From: Spirochaetales bacterium
GTDB taxonomy: Bacteria > Spirochaetota > Spirochaetia > DSM-2461
DNA: 12,532 bases
Assembly: GCA_002748225.1 (NCBI GenBank)
Contig: PDRU01000124.1
Location: forward strand, 1-12,532
Direction: 5' to 3'
How positions within the stretch are numbered: position 1 is the first letter of the stretch; each line of letters opens with the position of its first letter. Below the pieces are notes generated by a model. It was not told the origin of the DNA and ran no database searches. It saw only the letters and a list, made by a program, of their open reading frames with translations. Both the position numbers and the translations under genes were made by a program. This document shows, one piece after another, positions 1-7,305 of the stretch.

Positions 1-1100
1 TGTTATTGACGGCAAAGGCCGGATTGTTTTTCCGGGAATTGTCTGTTCGCATCACCATGTTTATTCAGCCTTAAGCCGGGGTGTTACGGCTCCCATTGGC
101 CCCACTCCCGATTTCATGTCCATTCTGAAAAATCTCTGGTGGCGGCTGGACAGGGCTCTGGATGAAGACTCCCTGCATTTCAGTATTCTAACGGCTTCTC
201 TTGATGCCATCCGCTGCGGTACCACCTCTATTATTGACCACCACGCGTCGCCGAATTTTATTGAAGGCTCTCTGGATGTTATTAAACAGGGACTGGAGCT
301 GACCGGTCTTCGGGGCGCTACCTGTTATGAGGTAACCGACCGCCATGGGCGGGATGCCATGATTGCCGGGGTGGAAGAAAACCGGCGTTTTGCGCTGGAA
401 GCGGAGCAGGAGGCCGCCGAGGGAGGCCGGCATCTTGTTGAAGCCCATATCGGCGGACACGCGCCCTGTACTCTGGATGAGGAAGCTCTGGAAATGATGA
501 GCTCTGTTATCCGGGAAACCGGACGGGGGCTGCATCTTCACGCGGCTGGTACACGGAGTGTTCCTGTCTGAAGAAGAAGTGGATATTCTGAATGAGCGGG
601 ATTCCTTTCTGACACATAACGCGCGTTCCAACATGAACAACGGTGTCGGTTATAATGGTCTGCTGCCGCGGCTGAAAAACCTGGCCTTTGGAACTGACGG
701 CATTGGAGCCGACATGTACAGTGAGGTGCAGGCCGGATATTTTAAGCATAAGGATGAGCAGGGCCCCTGGTGGCCGGGCGATTTTCTAAGAGCCCTTCAG
801 GCGGGTAATCGTATTCTGGAACGGAGCTTCGGTAAGCCCTTTGGACGGCTGGAAGAAGGTTATACTGCAGATGTTGTTGTAGCCCGCTACGCGCCGCCCA
901 CACCTCTGGTGCCCGAAAATATAGCCGGTCATTTTATTTTTGGAATGAATGCGGGAATTACTGAAACGGTGATTGTGGATGGACGTGTTGTTTACAGAAA
1001 CGGCCAGTTTCCGGATGAAATAGATGAAGAGGCCATTGCGGCCGGAGCCCGGGAGGAAGCTGCCAAAATATGGAAGCGGATGGAGAGTCTGGCCCCGTAA
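1..1100 (+). pseudogene. ssnA: SsnA-type amidohydrolase, 5'-truncated by window and disrupted by internal deletion/frameshift
   Basis: Metal-dependent amidohydrolase of the SsnA family, which accompanies selenium/molybdenum hydroxylase clusters; its substrate is not firmly established. Reading starts in frame at base 2 with the HxH metal motif (S-H-H-H-V-Y) after G-I-V-C, continues through K-N-L-W-W-R-L-D-R-A-L-D-E and I-I-D-H-H-A-S-P, and reaches G-L-H-L-H-A-A at bases 527-547. The frame then fails, with a stop at 569-571. Homology resumes in the next frame at about 543 (R-L-V-H-G-V-F-L-S), followed by H-N-A-R-S-N-M-N-N, the metal-Asp motif G-T-D-G-I-G and a normal C-terminus ending at 1100. 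Compared with E. coli SsnA as I remember it, about 31 residues are missing, including the catalytic Glu of H-A-A-E. The start codon lies upstream of the window. Loss of function is inferred; an assembly error is the main alternative. Confidence 0.85.
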
Positions 1101-1162
1101 ATCATGTGAATTAAATTAAAAAACAGGCTTGAAGGTTTTTGTGCCCGACGGCCTATAAATAC

Positions 1163-1167
1163 AGGAG
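1163..1167 (+). promoter_or_regulatory. Ribosome binding site fixing the ygeY start
   Basis: AGGAG lies 7 bases before ATG 1175. The frame is open further up, to a TTG at 1139, but that codon has no Shine-Dalgarno sequence and would add 12 residues not expected in the family. The site therefore supports 1175 as the start. Confidence 0.75.
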
Positions 1168-1174
1168 AAGAAAA

Positions 1175-2401
1175 ATGAATAGTGTCGCTATGGACATTAA
1201 AAAGCGCGCGGAAGATTACCGCGATCAGACGGCGAAGATCCTTTCGGATATGGTGAAGATTAAGTCGTACAGCAGCAAAGAGGAAAATGTCTGCCGTCAT
1301 ATTGCCGCCTTGTGCGAAAAGATGGGTTTTGATGAGGTAAAGATCGATCCTCTGGGAAGTGTACTGGCCCGGGTGGGCAGCGGTAAAAAAATACTGGCCA
1401 TAGACGGCCATGTGGACACCGTGGAAACCGGAGACTTGAGCCAGTGGGAAAGAGACCCTTTCAGCGGAGATATTGAGAACGGTCTGGTGTACGGGCGCGG
1501 TTCTTCCGACCAGAAAGGCGGCGCGGCGGCCATGGTTACCGCTGGCAAGATCCTCAAAGATCTGAACTACAGCGGTGACTGGACCATATGGTTTTCGTTT
1601 ACTGTTATGGAAGAAGACTGTGACGGTATGTGCTGGAAGTATCTGATTGAAGAGTACGGTCTTAAACCGGATTTAATTGTTTCCACCGAGCCGACCAGCT
1701 GCCGGCTGTACCGCGGCCACCGGGGACGCATGGAAATGGAAGTGAAACTGAAAGGTGTTTCCGCCCACGGTTCGGCTCCCGAGCGGGGAGATTCGGCCGC
1801 TTACAAGGCCGCCCGCGCCGCGCTGGCAATGGAAGAGCTGAACGCCGATCTCCAGCCGGACGATGAAAAATTCCTTGGAAAAGGAACTGTTGTTGTCAGT
1901 CAGATAAACGTGAAAGGGCCCAGTCAGTGCGCCGTACCCGACGAGGCCCGTCTTTATCTGGACCGCCGGCTTACCTGGGGGGAAGATGCCGAACTGGCCA
2001 TTGGACAGGTAAAGGAAAGAATAGGCAAGGCACTGGGTGTTCCGGCTTCCGAAGTGGACTGCACTATGCCCGACTACGCCAAAACAGGCTGGAAGGGAAC
2101 AGAGTATTCCCAGGAACTTTACTTTCCCACCTGGAAAACAGATGAAGACCATCCGCTGGTGAAAGCCGGTGTGGCAGCCTATGAGAATTTGTACGGCAAG
2201 AAACCGGTTGTGGATAAATGGACGTTCAGTACCAACCTGGTTTCCGTGTCGGGACGCCACGGTATTCCTGGAATTGGTTTCGGACCGGGCGATGAAGATC
2301 AGGCTCACGCGCCGAATGAGATAAACCGTGTAGAAGATCTTGTTATTTGTTCAGCCTTTTACGCGTCTCTGGTCTATGCTCTGGAAGATGCAGGAGTATA
2401 A
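1175..2401 (+). CDS. ygeY: YgeY-family M20 metallohydrolase
   Basis: A 408-aa zinc-dependent amidohydrolase/peptidase of the M20 (ArgE/DapE) superfamily, YgeY branch. This branch occurs in purine and selenium-linked hydroxylase clusters; it probably hydrolyses an amide or carbamoyl bond in a ring-opened purine product, but the substrate is unproven. The M20 metal-site landmarks are in order: D-G-H-V-D-T with H79, G-R-G-S-S-D-Q with D112, M-E-E-D-C-D-G with E146/E147, S-T-E-P-T with E172, and A-H-A-P-N-E with H378. The YgeY-typical stretches R-G-R-M-E, H-G-S-A-P-E-R-G-D, R-R-L-T-W-G and K-W-T-F-S-T-N are also present, and length matches E. coli YgeY (about 400 aa). It is separated from the broken ssnA by 74 bases with no clear promoter or terminator, and followed by a hairpin before the next gene. 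Likely cytoplasmic; no signal peptide or membrane segment is visible. Confidence 0.93.
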   Translation: MNSVAMDIKKRAEDYRDQTAKILSDMVKIKSYSSKEENVCRHIAALCEKMGFDEVKIDPLGSVLARVGSGKKILAIDGHVDTVETGDLSQWERDPFSGDIENGLVYGRGSSDQKGGAAAMVTAGKILKDLNYSGDWTIWFSFTVMEEDCDGMCWKYLIEEYGLKPDLIVSTEPTSCRLYRGHRGRMEMEVKLKGVSAHGSAPERGDSAAYKAARAALAMEELNADLQPDDEKFLGKGTVVVSQINVKGPSQCAVPDEARLYLDRRLTWGEDAELAIGQVKERIGKALGVPASEVDCTMPDYAKTGWKGTEYSQELYFPTWKTDEDHPLVKAGVAAYENLYGKKPVVDKWTFSTNLVSVSGRHGIPGIGFGPGDEDQAHAPNEINRVEDLVICSAFYASLVYALEDAGV

Positions 2402-2407
2402 TAAAAA

Positions 2408-2430
2408 GGTGCCGGCCGCCGGCCGGCACT
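2408..2430 (+). other. Intercistronic GC-rich hairpin
   Basis: A perfect inverted repeat: arms 2409-2417 (GTGCCGGCC) and 2421-2429 (GGCCGGCAC), a 3-base loop, and a possible extra G-U pair at 2408/2430. It sits between the ygeY stop and the Shine-Dalgarno of the next gene. No T-run follows on the + strand, so it is not a standard terminator for the operon. A run of five A at 2403-2407 gives it the shape of an intrinsic terminator on the - strand. It may instead be an mRNA processing or stability element. Confidence 0.7.
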
Positions 2431-2436
2431 GAGCAG

Positions 2437-2442
2437 AAGAGG
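2437..2442 (+). promoter_or_regulatory. Ribosome binding site fixing the threonine-synthase-like start
   Basis: AAGAGG lies 6 bases before ATG 2449. The open frame extends back into ygeY (to 2347), but this site and the zinc-ribbon N-terminus that begins directly after it support 2449 as the true start. Confidence 0.7.
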
Positions 2443-2448
2443 TGTGCA

Positions 2449-3645
2449 ATGAAATCGGTATATGTGTGTTCGGAATGCGGAAAAGAATATCCTGTGGAGC
2501 CGGATCGTTATCTGTGCAGTGAGTGTTCTGCGGCCCAGAAGGAAGATGAACCTCTGCGGGGTATACTGGAAGTCCGCCTGGAAGGAAAACTCCCCGATGA
2601 CTGGGAAGCCGTTCGGCAGGGCCAGGCCCGCCGTCTGTTAGACGGTTCTCTGGAAGCGGATGTGCGGAGTGTTTTGCCTGTTGATAAAAAGTTCTTCCCT
2701 CCCATACCGGTAGGCGGCACACCGCTCTGGCAGCCGGAGCCCCGTCCCAATAATGCTCAGGGGCCGCGGCTGTTTTTGAAAGATGATACAGCCAATCCTA
2801 CCAGCTCCCTGAAAGATCGGGCCAGCTATCTTGTGGCGGCCTTCGCCAGGCAGTACGGTTTGAAGGACATAGTGGTGGCTTCAACAGGAAACGCCGGAAG
2901 TTCAATGGCCGGTGTTGCCGCCGCCGCCGGGCTGAATGTACGGCTGTATCTGCCGGTCGCGGCGCCGCCGGCAAAAATTGTTCAGGCCATGCAGTACGGC
3001 GCTCATGTCATTAAGGTGGACGGCACCTATGACGACGCCTTTGATGCCTCTCTGGCCTACGTAACAGAGCATGGCGGTCTTTCCCGGAATACGGCCCATA
3101 ACCCCTTAACTGTTGAGGGAAAGAAAACGGCCGCGCTGGAAATATTTCTTCAGCTGGGGGGATGCCTCCCGGATTCCGTTTTTGTTCCCACCGGCGACGG
3201 TGTTATTCTGGCCGGAATATACAAAGGCTTTGAAGATTTAATTTCCTGGGGTCTGGCGAAGACTATGCCGAAGGTTTTCTGTGTGCAGTCAGAGGGCAGC
3301 TGCTCGCTTACGCGTGCTTTGGAATCCGGTGCTTTCGGAGCACGGGTGCCGTCCACTACTCTGGCTGATTCCATTTCAGTGGATGTTCCCCGGGGCGGTT
3401 ATATTGCCCTGCAGCGCATGAAGCGTCACGGAGGGGAATCCATTCTGGTGTCGGATAATGAAATTCTGAAGGGACAGCTGTATGCCTCACGGCTGGGGCT
3501 GTTCTGTGAACCCGCCGCCGCCGCCGCGGTTGCCGGCTTTCTGAAAGTAAAAGACACCCTGCCTGCAGGTTCCAAAGCGGTGGTTATGGCTACCGGAAAC
3601 GGATTGAAGGATATTGCTTCAGCCATGAAGGGAGTGGAAGCGTGA
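2449..3645 (+). CDS. Threonine-synthase-like PLP enzyme with N-terminal zinc ribbon
   Basis: A 398-aa fold-type-II PLP-dependent lyase/synthase. Residues 7-26 hold a C-x2-C...C-x2-C zinc-ribbon pattern (C7, C10, C23, C26). The catalytic core follows: G-G-T-P-L-W at 89-94; N-P-T-S-S-L-K-D-R with the likely PLP Schiff-base lysine K122; the substrate/cofactor loop S-T-G-N-A-G-S-S at 145-152; the phosphate-side P-T-G-D-G at 247-251; and A-T-G-N-G-L-K-D at 381-388, typical of threonine synthases. General databases would probably call it ThrC. Its place between ygeY and hydroxylase subunits, with no hom or thrB gene beside it, makes a catabolic role more likely, for example elimination on a diaminopropionate-like or other beta-substituted amino acid from purine breakdown. 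This is inference. The stop overlaps the next start (GTGA), so the two are probably translationally coupled. Confidence 0.85.
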   Translation: MKSVYVCSECGKEYPVEPDRYLCSECSAAQKEDEPLRGILEVRLEGKLPDDWEAVRQGQARRLLDGSLEADVRSVLPVDKKFFPPIPVGGTPLWQPEPRPNNAQGPRLFLKDDTANPTSSLKDRASYLVAAFARQYGLKDIVVASTGNAGSSMAGVAAAAGLNVRLYLPVAAPPAKIVQAMQYGAHVIKVDGTYDDAFDASLAYVTEHGGLSRNTAHNPLTVEGKKTAALEIFLQLGGCLPDSVFVPTGDGVILAGIYKGFEDLISWGLAKTMPKVFCVQSEGSCSLTRALESGAFGARVPSTTLADSISVDVPRGGYIALQRMKRHGGESILVSDNEILKGQLYASRLGLFCEPAAAAAVAGFLKVKDTLPAGSKAVVMATGNGLKDIASAMKGVEA

Positions 3646-5885
3646 GACGCTGTGACGGTCTGGCCAAGGCCACAGGAGAAGCTCTTTACACAGCGGACTT
3701 GAAGTTCGGCGGTAAAGCTTTTGGGGGTGTGAGTGCTCACGGGGCTGTGCCTCTGGATGTTTCGGCCGGTTTGGGCGCGGATGTGCTGACCGGGCGCTTT
3801 TACCGCTCTCCCCATTCCCGGGGCCGTATCCTTTCGCTTACTTTTCCTGAAGTACCGGAAGGTTATTACATTGTTTCAGCCAAAGATATTCCCGAGGGCG
3901 GCCGGAATGAAATTCCTCTGGCGGTTTCCCGCGACCTGCCCTGCTTTGCCTCTGCTGAAGTGCGGTATACCGGGCAGATAACAGCCGTGGTCTGCGGGCC
4001 GGATCCTGCGGTTGTGGATCGGCTGGTGAACAGTATTGAAATGGAAGTTGAGCCTTTACCGCTCAGTATTAATTTAGACGATTCTCTGGCCCTTAAGGGC
4101 GGAGCCATTCATGGCGAAGATAATGTTTTCTGCCGGGTGGATCTGGACAGGGGCAATGTGGAAGAGGCGTTTTCCAAAGCGCATTCGGTTGTTGACGGCG
4201 TCTATGAAACCGGTTTCCAGGAGCAGTTCTACATGGAAGGCCAGGCACTTATTGCCTGGAGATTTGATGATGAAAAGGGCCGGCGGATCGGTGTGCGGGG
4301 GTCTATTCAATGCCCCTACTATGTGAGCCATTCGGTGAGTCATGTTCTGGGACTGCCCTCTGAATCCGTGCGGATTATACAGGATACTGTGGGGGGCGCT
4401 TTCGGGGGCAAGGAAGACTATCCGGAAATAATGGGCGCGCCGCTGGCTGTGGCCGCCTGGGTGAGCGGTCATCCGGTCCGCATGATTATGGACCGGGTGG
4501 AGGATCTGGCTTTTACAAGCAAGCGGCATCCTTCCAGGTGCAGCTACCGTACGGCTCTGGATAAGGACGGCAGCATTCTGGGCATGGATGTTCAGGTGGA
4601 CATAGACGGCGGCGCCTATGAAACCTATTCCAAGATTGTGCTGATGCGGGGCGTTTTTCACGCGCTGGGTGTGTATGACATTCCTTCTTTCCGAATTCGG
4701 GGGCGCGGACTGGCCACCAACACGGTTCCTTCCGGGGCGTTCCGCGGTTTTGGCGCGCCTCAGTCTTTGTTCGGCATTGAAATGCACATGGAAAAACTGG
4801 CCCGGCACGCGGGCGAAGAGAGCCTGGCCTACAGAAAACGGCACTTCCTGAAAACCGGCAGCAAAACCGTTACCGGCGGTTCCTTCAGGGATGACATTAT
4901 TCTGGACAAATTGACGGCCAGGGCGGAAGAACTGTCAGACTATTCACGGAAAAGAGCTTTATACGGCCCGGATGGAAAAGACCGGAAAGACGCAGCCGGC
5001 CGGCTGCGCGGTATCGGCATATCCTATATTCTGCACGGTTCCGGGTTTACCGGTGACGGTGAGCAGAAAATTATCCGCGGTGAGGTGGCTCTGGAAAAAC
5101 ACCCTGACAACAGAGTGGAAATTCTGTGTGCCACGGTGGATATAGGGCAGGGGCCGCAGACAACTTTCCGTAAAGTTGTGGCGCAGGTTCTGAATATTAA
5201 TGCGGAAGATGTTATTTTTAACTATCCGGATACCGACAGGGTGCCGGATTCCGGTCCCACTGTTGCCAGCCGCAGCATGATGATTGTCGGTTATCTTGTT
5301 CAGAAAGCCGCCGAAGATCTGAAAGCGCTCTGGAAGGACGGAGAGTTCCAGAGAGTGGAGCGGAAGTACGAAATGCCGCCGGGAAGAAGCTGGGATCAGG
5401 AAAAATTCCAGGGCGATTCCTACGCCACTTACGGCTGGGGTGTCAATGTCTGTGAAGTGGCTGTTGACCCGGTTACCTGGGAAACGGAAGTTACCGGTGC
5501 CTGGGGTGTGTACGATGTGGGTAAGGCCGTGGATGAGCAGGTTGTTGCCGGCCAGATTCAGGGAGGCATGAGTCAGGCTCTGGGCTACGGCGCCATGGAA
5601 AAACTGGAAGTGGATAAACAGGGCCGTTTCCGGCAGACTGCCATGGCCGATTACATGGTTCCCACTTCCCTGGACTTTCCCCGTACCGGTGCGGCCACTG
5701 TGGATAATCCCTACACTTACGGTGCCTTCGGCGCGAAAGGTATGGGGGAAATGGTGCACGACGGAGGTCACGCGGCCTTTGCCGCGGCTGTTGAACAGGC
5801 TGTGGGACAGCCCTGTACTTCCATTCCTCTTGTTCCCGAACGGCTTATGGACATAATGGAAAATAAAGGGAGAGCGGACGGATGA
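3642..5885 (+). CDS. Xanthine-dehydrogenase-type molybdenum-binding subunit
   Basis: A 747-aa catalytic subunit of a molybdenum hydroxylase. The N-terminal a/b hammerhead domain (K-A-T-G-E-A, R-S-P-H-S-R-G) is followed by molybdopterin-binding segments: F-Q-E-Q-F-Y-M-E-G-Q at 192-201, G-G-A-F-G-G-K-E at 251-258, A-F-R-G-F-G-A-P-Q around R368, V-D-I-G-Q-G-P, and G-A-F-G-A-K-G-M-G-E ending at the catalytic Glu E703. By motif alignment with bovine xanthine oxidoreductase, E258 matches Glu802, R336 matches Arg880 (spaced 32 residues before the A-F-R-G Arg, as in bovine) and E703 matches Glu1261. The three residues that handle the purine are thus kept, pointing to xanthine, hypoxanthine or a related purine. 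Start is GTG 3642, with GGAG at 3631-3634; it overlaps the previous stop, and its own stop overlaps the FeS gene (ATGA). A stretch of about 25 residues (roughly 23-47) is extra compared with the usual N-terminus. Whether it carries labile selenium cannot be told from sequence. Confidence 0.92.
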   Translation: MRRCDGLAKATGEALYTADLKFGGKAFGGVSAHGAVPLDVSAGLGADVLTGRFYRSPHSRGRILSLTFPEVPEGYYIVSAKDIPEGGRNEIPLAVSRDLPCFASAEVRYTGQITAVVCGPDPAVVDRLVNSIEMEVEPLPLSINLDDSLALKGGAIHGEDNVFCRVDLDRGNVEEAFSKAHSVVDGVYETGFQEQFYMEGQALIAWRFDDEKGRRIGVRGSIQCPYYVSHSVSHVLGLPSESVRIIQDTVGGAFGGKEDYPEIMGAPLAVAAWVSGHPVRMIMDRVEDLAFTSKRHPSRCSYRTALDKDGSILGMDVQVDIDGGAYETYSKIVLMRGVFHALGVYDIPSFRIRGRGLATNTVPSGAFRGFGAPQSLFGIEMHMEKLARHAGEESLAYRKRHFLKTGSKTVTGGSFRDDIILDKLTARAEELSDYSRKRALYGPDGKDRKDAAGRLRGIGISYILHGSGFTGDGEQKIIRGEVALEKHPDNRVEILCATVDIGQGPQTTFRKVVAQVLNINAEDVIFNYPDTDRVPDSGPTVASRSMMIVGYLVQKAAEDLKALWKDGEFQRVERKYEMPPGRSWDQEKFQGDSYATYGWGVNVCEVAVDPVTWETEVTGAWGVYDVGKAVDEQVVAGQIQGGMSQALGYGAMEKLEVDKQGRFRQTAMADYMVPTSLDFPRTGAATVDNPYTYGAFGAKGMGEMVHDGGHAAFAAAVEQAVGQPCTSIPLVPERLMDIMENKGRADG

Positions 5886-6361
5886 GTGAAACAGTTATTT
5901 TCCGGGTTAACGGGGAAGAACGCACAGTAACGCTGGAGAACGGTATGCGCCGTCTGCTGGATGTACTCCGTAACGATTTGGGCCTGACCGCCGCCAAGGA
6001 AGGCTGCGGAGAGGGGGAGTGCGGAGCCTGTTCGGTTATTCTGAACGGTTCTCTGGTGAACAGCTGTCTGGTTCCGGCAGCCCAGGTTCAGGGCGCCGAA
6101 GTGCTTACGCTGGAAGGGCTGGCCGCTACAGAAGCCGGCCGTCTTCTGGCCGAATGTTTTACAGACTGTCACGGCGCGCAGTGCGGTTTCTGTACACCGG
6201 GAATGATAATGGCGTCCTATGCCCTGCTGAAAAGCAACCCGAATCCGGATGAACCGGCCGTCAGGGAAGCGCTGGCGGGGAATATATGCCGGTGTACCGG
6301 ATATGATATGATTATAGACTCGGTACTTATGGCGGCCGAGAAGGGAGCCGGCCTGTGGTAG
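5882..6361 (+). CDS. 2x[2Fe-2S] iron-sulfur subunit of the molybdenum hydroxylase
   Basis: A 159-aa electron-transfer subunit with an N-terminal plant-type ferredoxin domain and a C-terminal four-helix [2Fe-2S] domain. All eight ligands are present: C42, C47, C50 and C62 (G-C-G-E-G-E-C-G-A-C ... S-C-L) and C101, C104, C136 and C138 (Q-C-G-F-C-T-P-G-M ... C-R-C-T-G-Y). Length is normal for the family. It passes electrons from the Mo site of the 747-aa subunit to the FAD subunit encoded next. It overlaps the Mo subunit gene by 4 bases and the FAD gene by 7, so the three products are probably made in fixed ratio. It is the only intact [2Fe-2S] protein in this window and might also serve XdhD (inference). 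Confidence 0.96.
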   Translation: MSETVIFRVNGEERTVTLENGMRRLLDVLRNDLGLTAAKEGCGEGECGACSVILNGSLVNSCLVPAAQVQGAEVLTLEGLAATEAGRLLAECFTDCHGAQCGFCTPGMIMASYALLKSNPNPDEPAVREALAGNICRCTGYDMIIDSVLMAAEKGAGLW

Positions 6362-7305
6362 ATGCGGCAGTTAAAACATATTTGCCTGACTCTCTGGCGG
6401 AGGCTCTGGATATCCGCTCCCGCGTGAACGCGCTGCCGCTGGCCGGAGGAACCGATTTAATGGTGCGCTACCGGGCTAAAAACGGACTGGAGCCTTCGCT
6501 TCCCGGACCGGTAATGTTTGTGAATCATTTACCGGAGCTGCGGAAAATTGAAATCAGTGACGGCACCCTTGTTCTGGGGGCTTCGCTGCCCATGGCTCTT
6601 CTGGCCGGTGATCCGGGGGAGCATAAGGCCTGGATTCTCAAAGCCGGCGGACAGGGGCACAAAGCGGCCGAGGCCCTCGCGGCCATTCCGGAGGTTCTCA
6701 GGGATGCTGCCTCTGCTCTGGGCGCGCCGGCGCTGCGGCAGCGGGCTGTGCTGGCAGGCAATGTTGCCAACGCCTCTCCGGCCGGCGATACTGTAGCGGC
6801 CCTGTACGCGCTGGAGACGGAAGTTGTTCTGGAATCTGTTTCCGGAAAACGCCGCCTGCCCGTCAGCCGGTTTATTAGCGGCCCGGGTAAAACGGTTTTG
6901 AAGCCGGATGAACTGATTACGGCCTTCCGTATTCCTGCGGAACCGTCCCGCTGGTGTTACTGGCGGAAAGTGGGAACCCGCAGGGCCAATGCCCTGACCA
7001 AAGTGTCTCTGGCATCCTGCGCGCTTGTAAAGAAGGGCCGTGTTGAGTCTTTTACTCTGGCATACGGAGCTGTCGGTCCGACAGTGGTTCTTGTTCCGGC
7101 GGCTCAGGCCATGGTGGAAGGCTGCGGTGCCGGAAGAGATATTGATATTCCGGCCGTGGTGGAAGAGGTCCGCCGGACATTGAATCCTATTGACGATCAG
7201 CGCTCCACCGCAAAATACAGAAAACAGGTGGCTTTGAATCTGACAACTCAGGCTTTAGAGTCGCTTAAAGAATACATGCAGAGAAAACAAGGAGACACCG
7301 CATGA
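6355..7305 (+). CDS. FAD-binding subunit of the molybdenum hydroxylase
   Basis: A 316-aa flavoprotein subunit of the CoxM/XdhB type, which takes electrons from the [2Fe-2S] subunit and passes them to an acceptor such as NAD+ or ferredoxin. FAD-binding motifs are L-A-G-G-T-D-L-M at 29-36 and G-N-V-A-N-A-S-P-A-G-D at 135-145. The C-terminal K-Y-R-K-Q-V-A-L-N-L motif of the CO-dehydrogenase flavoprotein C-domain is also present. The start is GTG 6355, inside the preceding gene, supported by GGGAG at 6343-6347 seven bases upstream. The linker between the two FAD motifs (about residues 84-130) looks longer than usual. Stop and next start overlap as ATGA. Confidence 0.93.
   Translation: MVDAAVKTYLPDSLAEALDIRSRVNALPLAGGTDLMVRYRAKNGLEPSLPGPVMFVNHLPELRKIEISDGTLVLGASLPMALLAGDPGEHKAWILKAGGQGHKAAEALAAIPEVLRDAASALGAPALRQRAVLAGNVANASPAGDTVAALYALETEVVLESVSGKRRLPVSRFISGPGKTVLKPDELITAFRIPAEPSRWCYWRKVGTRRANALTKVSLASCALVKKGRVESFTLAYGAVGPTVVLVPAAQAMVEGCGAGRDIDIPAVVEEVRRTLNPIDDQRSTAKYRKQVALNLTTQALESLKEYMQRKQGDTA

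Noticed and set aside
539..571. Programmed ribosomal frameshift joining the two ssnA frames
   Set aside because: No slippery heptamer is seen, and a frameshift cannot restore the roughly 31 missing residues.
558..1100. Independent gene starting at GTG 558
   Set aside because: There is no Shine-Dalgarno sequence, and it encodes only the C-terminal half of SsnA with conserved residues running upstream of the GTG in the same frame.
1129..1160. Possible promoter before ygeY (TTGAAG and TATAAAT)
   Set aside because: Spacing is 19 bases and the predicted transcription start would fall in or at the ygeY ribosome binding site, leaving no usable leader. Not reported as a promoter.
3511..3528. GCC-rich short tandem repeat
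   Set aside because: It encodes an alanine run in the threonine-synthase-like protein; simple codon repetition is enough to explain it.
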